Shown: in pieces, positions 26,332 to 34,996 of the stretch
How the letters are laid out: every line of letters starts with the position of its first letter
Position numbering within the stretch: the stretch's first letter is position 1
Origin: JAGWBD01 sp965220615
GTDB taxonomy: Bacteria > Chloroflexota > Anaerolineae > Aggregatilineales > Phototrophicaceae
Direction of reading: 5' to 3'
Assembly (NCBI GenBank): GCA_965220615.1
Contig: CBDCQL010000002.1
Location: forward strand, 620,001 to 684,000
Length of the DNA: 64,000 nucleotides
The notes under the pieces: model-generated
Told to the model about the DNA's origin: nothing
The model's input: only the letters and a program-made list of their open reading frames with translations
The model's database searches: none
Position numbers and translations under genes: made by a program

Positions 26332-26961
26332 GTGATTTATGACATCACGCGCCCGGTCCACGAAAAGACGGCGGTCTGGCCGGGGGACCAGCCTTACCGA
26401 CTGCGCCACACCCTGCGCAGAAATGAAGGGGCGTCCGTCAATTTGACGGCGGTGGAGGCCACCCCGCACCTGGGTACCCACATGGATGCCTGGTATCACT
26501 GCGACGATGGTGGCGCGACGGCGGCCGACATGCCCCTCACAGCGTGCATCGGGCCGGCGTTGCTTATGACGGTAACGCGCCGGGATGGGCCGTTGGCGCC
26601 GGCAGATCTGGCGCATGTCAACCTGACCGGCGTTGAACGACTTCTGTTGCGCAGCGAGGTCAGTAATTTGCCGGAAGACCAGTGGCCGGAGACCTGGCCA
26701 TGGCCTGGCGATGCCCTGATAGAGCAACTGGCGACTGGCGGGCTACGTCTCCTGGGCTTGGATTCCCCGTCAGTCGACGCCGGCGACAGCGACACCCTGC
26801 CAGGTCATCATGCCTTGCGGCGGCACGGCATCGTCACGCTGGAGAGTCTGTGGCTGCGCGATGTGCCTGATGGCAATTACGAACTGGTGGCCTTGCCCTT
26901 GCGGCTGGAAGGCGCCTGCGCCTCTCCCGTGCGCGCCATTTTGCGCCGGCTCTCCGGTTAA
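26332..26961 (+). CDS. Cyclase-family hydrolase (kynurenine formamidase-like)
   Basis: A 209-residue protein starting at GTG 26332, chosen for the GGGAGGAG site eight bases upstream. The metal motif HxGTHxDxxxH is intact in 'TPHLGTHMDAWYHCD', and later 'GLDSPSVDAGD' and 'PGHHALRRHGIVTLE' match KynB-type enzymes, which hydrolyse N-formylkynurenine and release formate. It lies directly after formate-tetrahydrofolate ligase, which would consume formate, but the two are 100 bases apart and the true substrate is not established. The family also contains enzymes acting on other cyclic amides and esters. Confidence 0.82.
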   Translation: MIYDITRPVHEKTAVWPGDQPYRLRHTLRRNEGASVNLTAVEATPHLGTHMDAWYHCDDGGATAADMPLTACIGPALLMTVTRRDGPLAPADLAHVNLTGVERLLLRSEVSNLPEDQWPETWPWPGDALIEQLATGGLRLLGLDSPSVDAGDSDTLPGHHALRRHGIVTLESLWLRDVPDGNYELVALPLRLEGACASPVRAILRRLSG

Positions 26962-26965
26962 GACG

Positions 26966-27637
26966 TCATTTGCGCGGAAGAGTCGCGAGGACGGGCAGAC
27001 CAAGCGTCTCAAGGTCCTCACGTTTGCGCAAGGCGGGGTCGAAGGTATGGGCCACCATCACCAGCATTATCCCCGCAACCAGCCCCAAAGCCACGCGCAA
27101 CAGAGGAGCCAGACGTTGGCTGAGCGGCACCGGGGTCGGGGTGATGGTCGGGGCATCCAGCAGGCTGACGGCAGCCGACGCTTCGGCGAACTGCGGGAAA
27201 TAGTTGCGGCTTGTATTTTGCAATACGTCTGCCGCCGCTGTGGCAATTCGCAAGAGGGACTGTGCGTTCGGATGGTAGAGAAAGAGCTGGCCGACGCTGC
27301 GATGGCTGTCCGACGCGATGGCCAGTGCCGCGATGTCGCCGCTCTCGACGCCGGAGGCCGCGTCAAGTTCCCTGCGGAAGCTTTCGGTGCGCACCCAGGC
27401 GGAAATGGCGTGTACCGCCAACTCGGAGGCAAGCCAGACATCCTCCAGCCCGTCGTCTGAGGGCATGGCCTCGGTAGAATGTTGGGCGGCACTGAAATGC
27501 ATCACAGTGCCATAGCCACTGCTGCTCTCACTCAGTTGCGGCAGGGCAGGGATCGTGGCGATGCTCGCCAACAACGTCGGTATGACGACCAGCCACCACC
27601 AGCGTCGCAACACATCCACGATAGCTCGCAGTTCCAT
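26966..27637 (-). CDS. Short Wzz-type chain-length/capsule protein
   Basis: A 223-residue membrane protein starting at ATG 27637. One helix is at the N-terminus (WWWLVVIPTLLASIATI), a second near the C-terminus (ALGLVAGIMLVMVAHTF), and the ending 'LRKREDLETLGLPVLATLPRK' matches the Wzz/YveK polysaccharide co-polymerase family. It would control chain length or export of the exopolysaccharide made by this operon. It is short, lacking the long coiled coil of classical Wzz. Last gene of the operon, four bases after the glycosyltransferase. Confidence 0.72.
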   Translation of the reverse strand: MELRAIVDVLRRWWWLVVIPTLLASIATIPALPQLSESSSGYGTVMHFSAAQHSTEAMPSDDGLEDVWLASELAVHAISAWVRTESFRRELDAASGVESGDIAALAIASDSHRSVGQLFLYHPNAQSLLRIATAAADVLQNTSRNYFPQFAEASAAVSLLDAPTITPTPVPLSQRLAPLLRVALGLVAGIMLVMVAHTFDPALRKREDLETLGLPVLATLPRK

Positions 27638-27641
27638 CAGA

Positions 27642-28775
27642 TCACCCGGATTCACAGGGATCGCGCCATTGCAAGGTCTCCCGCCTGCGAAATGCTGCCA
27701 GAGCCTGGTCAACGAAGGCGCGCATTTTTCTGTGAAAGACACGCGTATCGAAACGCTGTGCGTGCGCGCGAATGGCGTGGCTATCGTAGCGGGAGCCATC
27801 CAGATTCGCCAGCACAGACGTCAGCGCAGCAACTGATTGTTCCTGAAAAAGTTCGCCGCTGAGGCCTGGCACGACGGTATCCAGCGCGCCGCCGGCGCCG
27901 TAGGCGATGACTGGCCGGCCGGCGGCCTGGGCCTGAACGGGGGTGATGCCGAAATCCTCGTGCCCGGGAAACAGAAAGGCGCGACAACGCGCCATCAATT
28001 CTGGCAGTTGTTCATTCGGGACGTAACCCAGAAACTCCACTGTAGGCCCGGCCATGGCGCGCAGACGGTCCAGATCGCGGCCGCTGCCTCCGACCTTGAG
28101 CGGCAGATTGAGACGGGTGGCCGCCCGCACGGCGAGATCGATTCGCTTGTAGGGCACCAGTCGTGCGACGGTCAACAGATAGTCGTCATGACGCGGGACG
28201 GGGCGAAAGCGATGCGTATCCACGGGCGGGTAGACAAGAATCGAATCGCGACCGTAAAAGTCCCTGATTCGCTGTCGTACGACGCTGGAGATGGCGATGA
28301 AATGATGAACGCGTTGAGCCGCAGCGTAATCCTGGCGGCGTAACCGGGCTATCAGGGGACGCAAGGCATGACGCATCGCAGCGCCCAGGCGCTCGCGTTC
28401 GATGTATTCCTCCAGCTGCCACAGGTAACGGGTTGGCGTAAGGCAATAGCAAATATGTAGCGTGGTTTCATCATGCTGCAGGGCCGTGCAAAAACCGCTC
28501 TTGTTACTGAGAATGACGTCGTGGTCTAGCAGGTGCAGGCCGGACCAGGCCAGAGGATACAAGGGCAGGAATGGCTGGTGATGACGATGAATGCCCGGCA
28601 GCCGGTCCAGCCAAAGGGTGCGGACATCCGCCGCGTTGATGGCGGCAGTCATTTTTTCGGGGTCGTGGATGCTGGTGTAGACGGGGCTCTCAGGCCAGAT
28701 TTCCAGCAGGGCTGCCAGCACGTCCTCCGCGCCCCCAACCTGGTTCAGCCAGTCATGCACCAGCGCGATTTTCAC
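27642..28775 (-). CDS. Glycosyltransferase family 4 (WbaZ/mannosyltransferase-like)
   Basis: A 377-residue GT-B enzyme. The start is GTG 28775, giving a GTGA overlap with the RNase HII stop and the canonical N-terminus VKIALVHDWLNQVGGAE. The donor site has the GT4 motif 'EDFGITPVQAQAAGRPVIAYGAGG' near residue 290. It should transfer a nucleotide-activated hexose to the growing polysaccharide at the cytoplasmic membrane. Donor sugar not determinable. Confidence 0.85.
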   Translation of the reverse strand: MKIALVHDWLNQVGGAEDVLAALLEIWPESPVYTSIHDPEKMTAAINAADVRTLWLDRLPGIHRHHQPFLPLYPLAWSGLHLLDHDVILSNKSGFCTALQHDETTLHICYCLTPTRYLWQLEEYIERERLGAAMRHALRPLIARLRRQDYAAAQRVHHFIAISSVVRQRIRDFYGRDSILVYPPVDTHRFRPVPRHDDYLLTVARLVPYKRIDLAVRAATRLNLPLKVGGSGRDLDRLRAMAGPTVEFLGYVPNEQLPELMARCRAFLFPGHEDFGITPVQAQAAGRPVIAYGAGGALDTVVPGLSGELFQEQSVAALTSVLANLDGSRYDSHAIRAHAQRFDTRVFHRKMRAFVDQALAAFRRRETLQWRDPCESG

Positions 28776-29425
28776 CGTTGCTGCCCGTTCAGCATCTCTC
28801 GCAGCGGCTTGTAACTGCGCCGATGCAGCGGAGAAGGGCCGTGAACATCGAGGGCGGTTCGATGTGCCGCTGTTCCATATCCCTTGTGTCGTTCGAAACC
28901 GTAGGTCGGGAATCCCGGCGCAAGCGACCGCATTTGTGCGTCCCGCCAGGTCTTGGCCAGGACGCTGGCCGCCGCAATGCTCAGGGAGCGGGCGTCGCCG
29001 TCGATCATCGTGACCTGGAGACAGCGCGGCAGCATTTCGGGCCAGACCAGCGCATCGAGCAGCAGGCAATCGGGTTCAAAACCTGGACGGCGCCGACAGG
29101 CATCGTCCAGGGCCCGCTGCATGGCCAGCGCGGTCGCCTGCTCAATGCCCTGCTCGTCGACTTCTGCGTTGCTGGCCTGACCGAGTCCCCACGTCCAGGC
29201 CACGCGCCGGATCACGACCGTTGCGGCCTCCCGCTGATGCGGTCTCATCACCTTGCTGTCACGGACGTCCGCCAGTGATCGCCGCAATCCCTTGCGCCCG
29301 AGTGGAAGACAGACGGCGCCCACGCACAACGGGCCGGCCCAGGCGCCCCGTCCGACTTCGTCCATGGCGAGGATGTGGTGAAATCCGGCGCCCTGCAGAC
29401 GGCGCTCATGCCCCAGGCCGGGCAT
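28772..29425 (-). CDS. rnhB: Ribonuclease HII
   Basis: A 217-residue RNase HII, cutting RNA in RNA-DNA hybrids and removing misincorporated ribonucleotides. Conserved active-site segments are 'AMDEVGRGAWAGPL' (Asp, Glu), 'VRDSKVM', 'LLLDALVWP' (Asp) and 'AASVLAKTWRD' (Asp), plus 'YGFERHKGYGT'. The ATG at 29425 overlaps the upstream glycosyltransferase by 20 bases and has no strong ribosome site, so the exact start is uncertain. It is embedded between glycosyltransferase genes, an unusual location for a DNA-maintenance gene. Confidence 0.92.
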   Translation of the reverse strand: MPGLGHERRLQGAGFHHILAMDEVGRGAWAGPLCVGAVCLPLGRKGLRRSLADVRDSKVMRPHQREAATVVIRRVAWTWGLGQASNAEVDEQGIEQATALAMQRALDDACRRRPGFEPDCLLLDALVWPEMLPRCLQVTMIDGDARSLSIAAASVLAKTWRDAQMRSLAPGFPTYGFERHKGYGTAAHRTALDVHGPSPLHRRSYKPLREMLNGQQR

Positions 29426-30164
29426 AAAAACCGCGCTGCCAGTTGCGGTGAATCTGCTGGATTTCCAGCAAGATGTAGAGCGAGTCGTAGATCAGGCGCA
29501 TGCGACTGTCGGCATCGAAATACCAGGTGATAGGGACTTCACGGATTCGGTAGCCGCGTTTGCGGGCAATGAAGAGCAATTCGACGTCAAAGCCGATACC
29601 CACCATCTGCTGAACACTGAACAGGTCCTCAGCCGCTGTTCGGCCAAACATCTTGAAGCCGCACTGCGTGTCCTGCATGCCGGGCAGGGCGGTCCACTGG
29701 ATGATGCGGTTGAAGATGCGTCCCATCAGATGGCGGTGAAAGGGTTCGCCAATGCGCCGCGCTTCCCGCCCCTCTCGCGTAGCGATCTGAACGTCATAGC
29801 CATCGCCATGGGGAGGAAGAAAGCGGGCGATTTCCTCGATTGGCATGGAAAGATCGGCATCGCAGATGAAACGGAAGTCGCCCAGGGCCTCCTGCATGCC
29901 GACCTTGACTGCCAGTCCCTTCCCGCGAACGGCCGCCTGAATGACCCGGGCCCAGGGACGATTTGCGGCGAATTCGCCGGCCACGGCGACCGTTCGGTCC
30001 GTACTGCCGTTGTCCACGATGATCACTTCGGCTTCATAGGGTTGCCACTGCAGGAAGGCGTCGATCTTTGCGAGACTGTCAGGGAGGCGCAATTCCTCGT
30101 TGTAGGCCGGAATGATGATGGAGAGCAAGGTGTTACAGGAACCCGCCTCGTGGCGACTGGTCAT
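29406..30164 (-). CDS. Glycosyltransferase family 2 (dolichyl-phosphate glucose synthase-like)
   Basis: A 252-residue GT-A enzyme. 'LSIIIPAYNEELRLPDSL' begins the nucleotide-binding fold, 'VDNGSTDRT' follows, 'ICDADLSMP' is the DxD metal motif and 'TQCGFKMFGR' matches the Alg5/polyprenyl-phosphate glycosyltransferase branch. Such enzymes usually put a hexose on undecaprenyl phosphate. The ATGA overlap (30161-30164) with the previous glycosyltransferase indicates coupling. No multi-spanning transmembrane domain is visible. Confidence 0.87.
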   Translation of the reverse strand: MTSRHEAGSCNTLLSIIIPAYNEELRLPDSLAKIDAFLQWQPYEAEVIIVDNGSTDRTVAVAGEFAANRPWARVIQAAVRGKGLAVKVGMQEALGDFRFICDADLSMPIEEIARFLPPHGDGYDVQIATREGREARRIGEPFHRHLMGRIFNRIIQWTALPGMQDTQCGFKMFGRTAAEDLFSVQQMVGIGFDVELLFIARKRGYRIREVPITWYFDADSRMRLIYDSLYILLEIQQIHRNWQRGFYARPGA

Positions 30165-31132
30165 GAAGCGCTCTCCCCCAGCAATTCCTCAAGGTATTGC
30201 AGGGAGACCTGGCGGCTGGCCTGAATCGCCGGCCGTTTGCGCAACATGCGCGGCAGTCCGATCAGACCGGCCAGCATGCCACGCAGGCGCGCGCGGGCTT
30301 CTGCTCCCCGCCAGGCCGTCAACGCTTCACGCAGAAGGCGCCACTGGGCGCTCAACACCCTTCGGCCATAAAGTCGCCAAAGGTCTGCAGGGTAATTCTT
30401 GGCGAGCAGATAGATCAGGTTGCGTCCATCGTAGTAACTGGCCGTCACACCGCCGCCCGTCGCCGACAGATGGTGGTATACGACGGCGCGCGGTGCATAG
30501 ATACAGCGCCAGCCGGCCAGTTGGGCGCGCCAGCCGAGGTCAACGTCCTCGCAGGAAAAGAAGAAATCGTCGTCCAGCAGGCCGATCCGGTCCAGCATGC
30601 AGCGGCGATAGACGGCTGCGCCACCACAGGCGCTGAATACATACTCTTCCCGTTCGAACTGACCGCGATCCCGTTGCCAGACCCCGCGGTTGCTGGCGCG
30701 GCCATCCAGCGAAAAGCAGTCGCCGGCCGTGTGCAGATGGTCGCGCCGGTCGAAGAGCAGCATTTTGCTGGCAACAGCTCCTGCCTGGGGATGGCGCCGG
30801 AAAGCGGCCACTACCTCAAACGCCCACTCCGGATGGACTTCGGTGTCGTTGTTAAGCAGGGCGACAAGCTCGCCCCGGGCAACGCGCAGACCGGCGTTGC
30901 ATGCGCCGGTGAAGCCCTTGTTTCGCGGCAATTCTATCAGTTGCACGCAAGGATAGTCGCGGCGCAGCAGGTCACGGGAGTCGTCGGAAGAGGCATTGTC
31001 TACGGCGATGGTCTCAAGCGCGAGCCAGCTCTGGCGGGCGAGGGAATCCAGGCACGTCGGTAGAAAGTGCGCACCGTTCCAGTTTGGGATGACGACCGAA
31101 AGCAGCGGGCCGCAATTGTCTGACACGCTCAC
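30161..31132 (-). CDS. Glycosyltransferase family 2 (rhamnosyltransferase-like)
   Basis: A 323-residue GT-A enzyme. GTG 31132 is the start because AGGAGG lies upstream and the GTGA overlaps the rmlD stop. 'VVIPNWNGAHFL' and 'VDNASSDDS' are the N-terminal motifs, 'ALLNNDTEVHPEW' carries the acidic metal motif, and 'FSCEDVDLGWRAQLAGW' is the catalytic-base region seen in rhamnosyltransferases. The association with RmlA, RmlB and RmlD fits a deoxysugar transferase, though the donor is inferred. Confidence 0.85.
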   Translation of the reverse strand: MSVSDNCGPLLSVVIPNWNGAHFLPTCLDSLARQSWLALETIAVDNASSDDSRDLLRRDYPCVQLIELPRNKGFTGACNAGLRVARGELVALLNNDTEVHPEWAFEVVAAFRRHPQAGAVASKMLLFDRRDHLHTAGDCFSLDGRASNRGVWQRDRGQFEREEYVFSACGGAAVYRRCMLDRIGLLDDDFFFSCEDVDLGWRAQLAGWRCIYAPRAVVYHHLSATGGGVTASYYDGRNLIYLLAKNYPADLWRLYGRRVLSAQWRLLREALTAWRGAEARARLRGMLAGLIGLPRMLRKRPAIQASRQVSLQYLEELLGESAS

Positions 31133-31995
31133 TTGAGCCAGCCCTCCTGCGAGAGGAAGGCATCGACCGCTGCCCGCCAGGGGCGCAGCGTAATTCCAAG
31201 GAGACGCCCGGCATGGTTGATTAACGCCGCATGTTCCGGGGTCGAACCCGGGCGAGGCCACTGATGGCTGCTGATCGACTGGACCGGCGTGTCAGCAAAG
31301 CCGCTGCGATCGAGAACGTAACGGGCGAACTGGAAGCGGGAGCACGCGCCTTCATTGACAAAATGGTAAATGCCGTTGCGGCCGCAGGCGATGAGACGGA
31401 CCAGCGCGGCGGACAGGTCATTGGTATAGGTCGGGTTGGCGACCTCGTTGCTGACGACGCGCAGGGGCTTGCCGGCGCGCGCGGCCCCCAAAATCGCCTG
31501 GATGAAGTTGCGTCCGCCATGGGCGAAGAGCCAGGCCGTGCGCACAATGGTGTGGTGCGGGCAGTGGGCAACAACTGCCAGTTCCCCGGCGCGTTTGCTG
31601 TAGCCGTAAGGGTTGTCAGGCGCGGGAGTGGCGAATTCGTCCAGCGGCCGGCGGTCGCGCCCGGAAAACACCTCATTGGTACTGACGTAAACGATCGATG
31701 CGTCCACTTCTGCTGCAGCGAGGGCGACGTTTTGCGTTCCGAAACCGTTGACTTGCAGCGCGCGCACCGGGTCGCGGGCGCATCCATCCACGTCGGTCCA
31801 GGCAGCGGCATGGATGACAAGTTGTGGTCTGTTTTGCTGCAGCAAGCGCCGCGTGGCGGCAAAGTCGCAAATGTCCAGGTTCAGAACATCAACCCCCACG
31901 ACGTCGGCGCCCAGGACGTCGTGGCCCGCCCGGGCCAGGTCCCCGAGCAGAAGGCCGCCAAGATTGCCGGCAGCGCCAGTTACCAAAATTCGCAT
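31129..31995 (-). CDS. rmlD: dTDP-4-dehydrorhamnose reductase-like protein
   Basis: A 288-residue extended SDR enzyme. The cofactor motif is 'VTGAAGNLGGLLL' and the catalytic YxxxK is 'YGYSK' at about residue 130; 'HAAAWTDVDGCARDP' and 'STNEVFSG' are RmlD signatures. It would reduce a dTDP-4-keto-6-deoxyhexose. No RmlC epimerase gene is in the window, so the product might be L-rhamnose (if RmlC is elsewhere) or a different 6-deoxyhexose. A separate extended -10 site lies 25 bases upstream of its start. Confidence 0.82.
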   Translation of the reverse strand: MRILVTGAAGNLGGLLLGDLARAGHDVLGADVVGVDVLNLDICDFAATRRLLQQNRPQLVIHAAAWTDVDGCARDPVRALQVNGFGTQNVALAAAEVDASIVYVSTNEVFSGRDRRPLDEFATPAPDNPYGYSKRAGELAVVAHCPHHTIVRTAWLFAHGGRNFIQAILGAARAGKPLRVVSNEVANPTYTNDLSAALVRLIACGRNGIYHFVNEGACSRFQFARYVLDRSGFADTPVQSISSHQWPRPGSTPEHAALINHAGRLLGITLRPWRAAVDAFLSQEGWLK

Positions 31996-32019
31996 GTCAC
32001 TCTCGCTTCATCTGGCGGC

Positions 32020-32028
32020 ATTTTAGCA
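32020..32028 (-). promoter_or_regulatory. Internal extended -10 promoter (TGC TAAAAT)
   Basis: On the minus strand TGC is followed by TAAAAT (32020-32025), in the only sizeable gap of the operon (59 bases between rmlB and rmlD). It could drive rmlD and the downstream glycosyltransferases separately. Confidence 0.5.
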
Positions 32029-32054
32029 CGGACGCAGCGAGGCGTGACAGACGG

Positions 32055-33083
32055 TCAGCCGTCGGCAGCGGCCAGTCGGGCAGCGTACTGGCGCTGATAC
32101 CAGTCCTGCCAGTCCCCGGACTTGATGGGGCGCCACCACCACTCGTTCTCCTGATACCAGCGCACGGTTGTGGCGGCGGCTTCCGCAAAGCTGTATTCGC
32201 GGCGCCAACCGAGCGCCTTCAGGCGTTCACAACGCATGGCATAGCGCAGGTCGTGACCTTCGCGGTCCGGCACGTGGCGCACCAGCGACGCCGGTCTCTC
32301 CAGAAGGTCAAGAATTCGTTGCGTGACTTCCACGTTGCGCGCCTGGTGCTCACCGGCAATGTTGTAGACCTGACCGCTTTCACCATGAAACAGGGCGCAG
32401 GCGACGCCACTGGCATGATCTTCGACGTAGAGCCAGTCTCGCTGCTGCTGCCCGTCGCCGTAGAGCGGCAGGGGTTGCCCGTCGATGGCTTCGGTGATGA
32501 AAAAGGGCATCAGCTTTTCCGGGTACTGGTAAGGCCCGAAGGTGTTGCTGCCGCGCGTGATTACAGTGTCCATGCCATGGGTGACGTGCCAGGCGCGCAC
32601 CAGCAGTTCCGCGCCGGCCTTGCTGGCCGAGTAAGGGCTGCTGGGCAGTATCGGGTCATCCTCGACTGAAAAGGCGTCGGCGGCGATGTCACCGTAGACC
32701 TCATCCGTCGAGACCTGAAGGAATCTGCCAATCCCCGCGCGGCAGGCTTCGTCCAGCAAGACATTCACGCCAAGCGTGTTGCTGCGAATGAAGGCGTCCG
32801 GCTCCAGGATGCTGCGGTCCACGTGGCTCTCCGCCGCAAAGTTGACGACCGTGTCGATGGCGTATTCCTTCAGGGCCCCGGCGCAGTCCGTCCGGGAGGC
32901 TATGTCACCTTGCACGAAGCGGTAGTTGGGCTCATCGCTGACGGCCAGCAGATTGTTCAGGTTGCCGGCGTATGTTAGCAGATCGAGGACGATGATGTTG
33001 AGTTTGGGGTGACGCGCGACCATCTGGCGCACGAAGGCGCTGCCAATAAAACCCGCACCACCTGTGACCAGGATGTTTTTCAC
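32055..33083 (-). CDS. rmlB: dTDP-glucose 4,6-dehydratase
   Basis: A 342-residue extended SDR starting at GTG 33083. It has the NAD motif 'VTGGAGFIGSAFV', the catalytic 'STDEVYGD' loop, 'YSASKAGAE' (YxxxK) and 'RGSNTFGPYQYPEKLMPF'. It converts dTDP-glucose to dTDP-4-keto-6-deoxyglucose. The start overlaps the stop of the HAD phosphatase gene (GTGA), so it is translationally coupled. Confidence 0.94.
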   Translation of the reverse strand: MKNILVTGGAGFIGSAFVRQMVARHPKLNIIVLDLLTYAGNLNNLLAVSDEPNYRFVQGDIASRTDCAGALKEYAIDTVVNFAAESHVDRSILEPDAFIRSNTLGVNVLLDEACRAGIGRFLQVSTDEVYGDIAADAFSVEDDPILPSSPYSASKAGAELLVRAWHVTHGMDTVITRGSNTFGPYQYPEKLMPFFITEAIDGQPLPLYGDGQQQRDWLYVEDHASGVACALFHGESGQVYNIAGEHQARNVEVTQRILDLLERPASLVRHVPDREGHDLRYAMRCERLKALGWRREYSFAEAAATTVRWYQENEWWWRPIKSGDWQDWYQRQYAARLAAADG

Positions 33084-33925
33084 GCGTCGCCGTCCAGCAG
33101 CAGGCCAGGTGGAACAATATGCGGCAGGAAGCGCGCGAGTGCGTGGGCAACGCCATCCTGGTCATAAGGCGTGGAAACGAAGTCCGCTGCGGCGCACACC
33201 GATTCGTCGGCGTTGCCCATGGCGACGCCAATGCCGGCCAGTTCCAGCATCTCAATGTCATTTTCGCCGTCACCGCAGGCCAGGACGTGTTCCGGCGCGA
33301 TCCCCATATCCTTGATCAGGGTGCCAAGGGCGTCGCCCTTGCTGGTGTCCGTCGGCAGAACCTCAACCATTATCGTCAAACCGGGTTGCAGCACCTGGGC
33401 GCGGTCGCCCAGGGCCTCTTCCAGTCTGGCGCGCAGGGCGTTCATTTTGTCGGGGTTCATGACGTCCATGGCGGCAAACTTGTTGATCGGCACGCGCCCG
33501 GTCAACTCCGCCAGGGAGTCGCATTGTCCGGGACGGGGTTCGCCATACATGACCAGCAATTCAATGTTCCGGTCGAAACGTTGCACCCAGGTCTTCGTGC
33601 CGGAATAGGCGATGAAGGCTATGTCGTCGTCGACGAGTTCCACGACCTCCCGCGCCAAATCGGCGTCAAGGTATTGCTGATGGCGAATACTGCCATCGCC
33701 GTTGTGGGTGACCAGACCCTGGACGTAGATGCCTGGTGATTCCAGTCCCAGTTGCTCGATGATGTTGAGCGCCGAGCCCCGCGTCCGGCCGGTGGCCAGC
33801 ACGATTTCGATGCCGGCTTCCTGGGCGGCGACAAGCGCCTTGCGGTTGATCGGGGATATCCCGGTTCGCGGATCGTAAAGCGTGCCATCAAGGTCGAGTG
33901 CGATCAGTCTGATTTCCGTTGTCAT
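33080..33925 (-). CDS. HAD-superfamily (Cof-type) phosphatase
   Basis: A 281-residue HAD hydrolase with the type IIB cap. Motif I is 'ALDLDGTLYD', motif II 'LATGRTRG', motif III includes the Lys of 'TSKGDAL', and motif IV is 'ACGDGENDIEML'. Cof-type enzymes dephosphorylate small phosphorylated metabolites. It is coupled on both sides (TGATG with rmlA, GTGA with rmlB), so it is tied to nucleotide-sugar supply, but HAD phosphatases are not a standard step of dTDP-deoxysugar synthesis. An in-frame ATG at 33937 is a possible alternative start. Confidence 0.85.
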   Translation of the reverse strand: MTTEIRLIALDLDGTLYDPRTGISPINRKALVAAQEAGIEIVLATGRTRGSALNIIEQLGLESPGIYVQGLVTHNGDGSIRHQQYLDADLAREVVELVDDDIAFIAYSGTKTWVQRFDRNIELLVMYGEPRPGQCDSLAELTGRVPINKFAAMDVMNPDKMNALRARLEEALGDRAQVLQPGLTIMVEVLPTDTSKGDALGTLIKDMGIAPEHVLACGDGENDIEMLELAGIGVAMGNADESVCAAADFVSTPYDQDGVAHALARFLPHIVPPGLLLDGDA

Positions 33926-34995
33926 CAGGGGATCCATACGCTGCTGTGGTCTCCAAGGTTCATGCGCAGGGCCTGCGGCTTGCCAATCGCGCGCCGCACG
34001 TTGACGTGTCGCCCGACCAGCGTGTCCTGCAGTCGGGCGGCGATATCGCAGACGCTGCTGTGCTCAAGAATGATGCTGCGTTCGATTTCGGCGTTTCGCA
34101 CGCAGACATCATGATAGATACTGGTAAAAGGCCCGATGAAGCTGTTTTCAACAACTGTGTTGCAGCCGACGATGCTGGGGCCGCGCAAAACGCTGTTGCG
34201 TATTCTCGCGCCGGCCTGCACGCTGACACGCGAATCGATTTCCGAGTTTTCGATGGCGCAGTCCGGAGCGATGGCCGGCGACAGTTCGGCAAGGGCGTGA
34301 CTGTTGGCTTCCAGCATGTCGGTCGCCTTGCCGGTGTCGATCCACCAGCCGTCGTGGACGTGCGGCGCCACGTGGTAACCGGCGTCGATCAGCCATTGAA
34401 TGGCGTCGGTGATCTCCAGTTCGCCGCGCGCCGAGGGTTGAATGGCCCTGACCGCCTGATGGATGTGGTGATCGAACATGTAAATACCGACCAGCGCCAG
34501 ATTGGTGGGTGGCTGCGCCGGCTTTTCGACGAGGCGCTCGATGCTGCCGTCCGGTCGCAGGGTTGCGACGCCGTAAGCGCGCGGGTCGGCCACTTCTTTC
34601 AGTACGATTTGGCTATTCCAGGCGTTGGCGGTGAAGTCGTCGATCAGACCGCCAATGCCGCCCTCGATCACGTTGTCGCCCAGAAACATGACGAAACGCT
34701 GGTCGCCGAGGAAATTCTGCGCAATTCGTACGGCATGGGCAAGGCCGTCCGGGCTACGCTGCGGGATCCAGGTGATGCGCACGTCCAGATTGCCGCCATC
34801 TCCCAGCGCTTCCTTGATTTCCGGCCCGGTCGAGCCGATGACGACGCCGATATCGGTCACGCCGGCATCGCGCAGGGACTCAATGACCCGGAACAGGATG
34901 GGCTTGTTGGCGACGGGAATGAGTTGCTTGGCGCGGGTATAGGTCAGGGGGCGCAGACGTGTGCCGCTGCCGCCACTGAGGATCAGCCCTTTCAC
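33925..34995 (-). CDS. rmlA: Glucose-1-phosphate thymidylyltransferase, long form
   Basis: A 356-residue nucleotidyltransferase beginning at GTG 34995 (VKGLILSGGSGTRLRPLT), with GGAG seven bases upstream. The N-terminal domain has the signature loop 'GGSGTRLRP', 'VMFLGDNV' (catalytic metal Asp) and 'VEKPAQPPTNLALVGIY'. After about residue 240 comes a left-handed beta-helix of hexapeptide-like repeats ('IENSEIDSRVSVQAGARI'). This long form is common in actinobacteria, archaea and Chloroflexota. It makes dTDP-glucose from glucose-1-phosphate. One base separates it from the BY-kinase-like gene. Confidence 0.9.
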   Translation of the reverse strand: MKGLILSGGSGTRLRPLTYTRAKQLIPVANKPILFRVIESLRDAGVTDIGVVIGSTGPEIKEALGDGGNLDVRITWIPQRSPDGLAHAVRIAQNFLGDQRFVMFLGDNVIEGGIGGLIDDFTANAWNSQIVLKEVADPRAYGVATLRPDGSIERLVEKPAQPPTNLALVGIYMFDHHIHQAVRAIQPSARGELEITDAIQWLIDAGYHVAPHVHDGWWIDTGKATDMLEANSHALAELSPAIAPDCAIENSEIDSRVSVQAGARIRNSVLRGPSIVGCNTVVENSFIGPFTSIYHDVCVRNAEIERSIILEHSSVCDIAARLQDTLVGRHVNVRRAIGKPQALRMNLGDHSSVWIP

Positions 34996-34996
34996 T

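Noticed and set aside
31236..31252. T-loop-like sequence (CCGGGGTCGAACCCGGG) suggesting a tRNA
   Set aside because: No acceptor, D or anticodon stems flank it on either strand, and it lies inside the conserved C-terminal coding part of rmlD.
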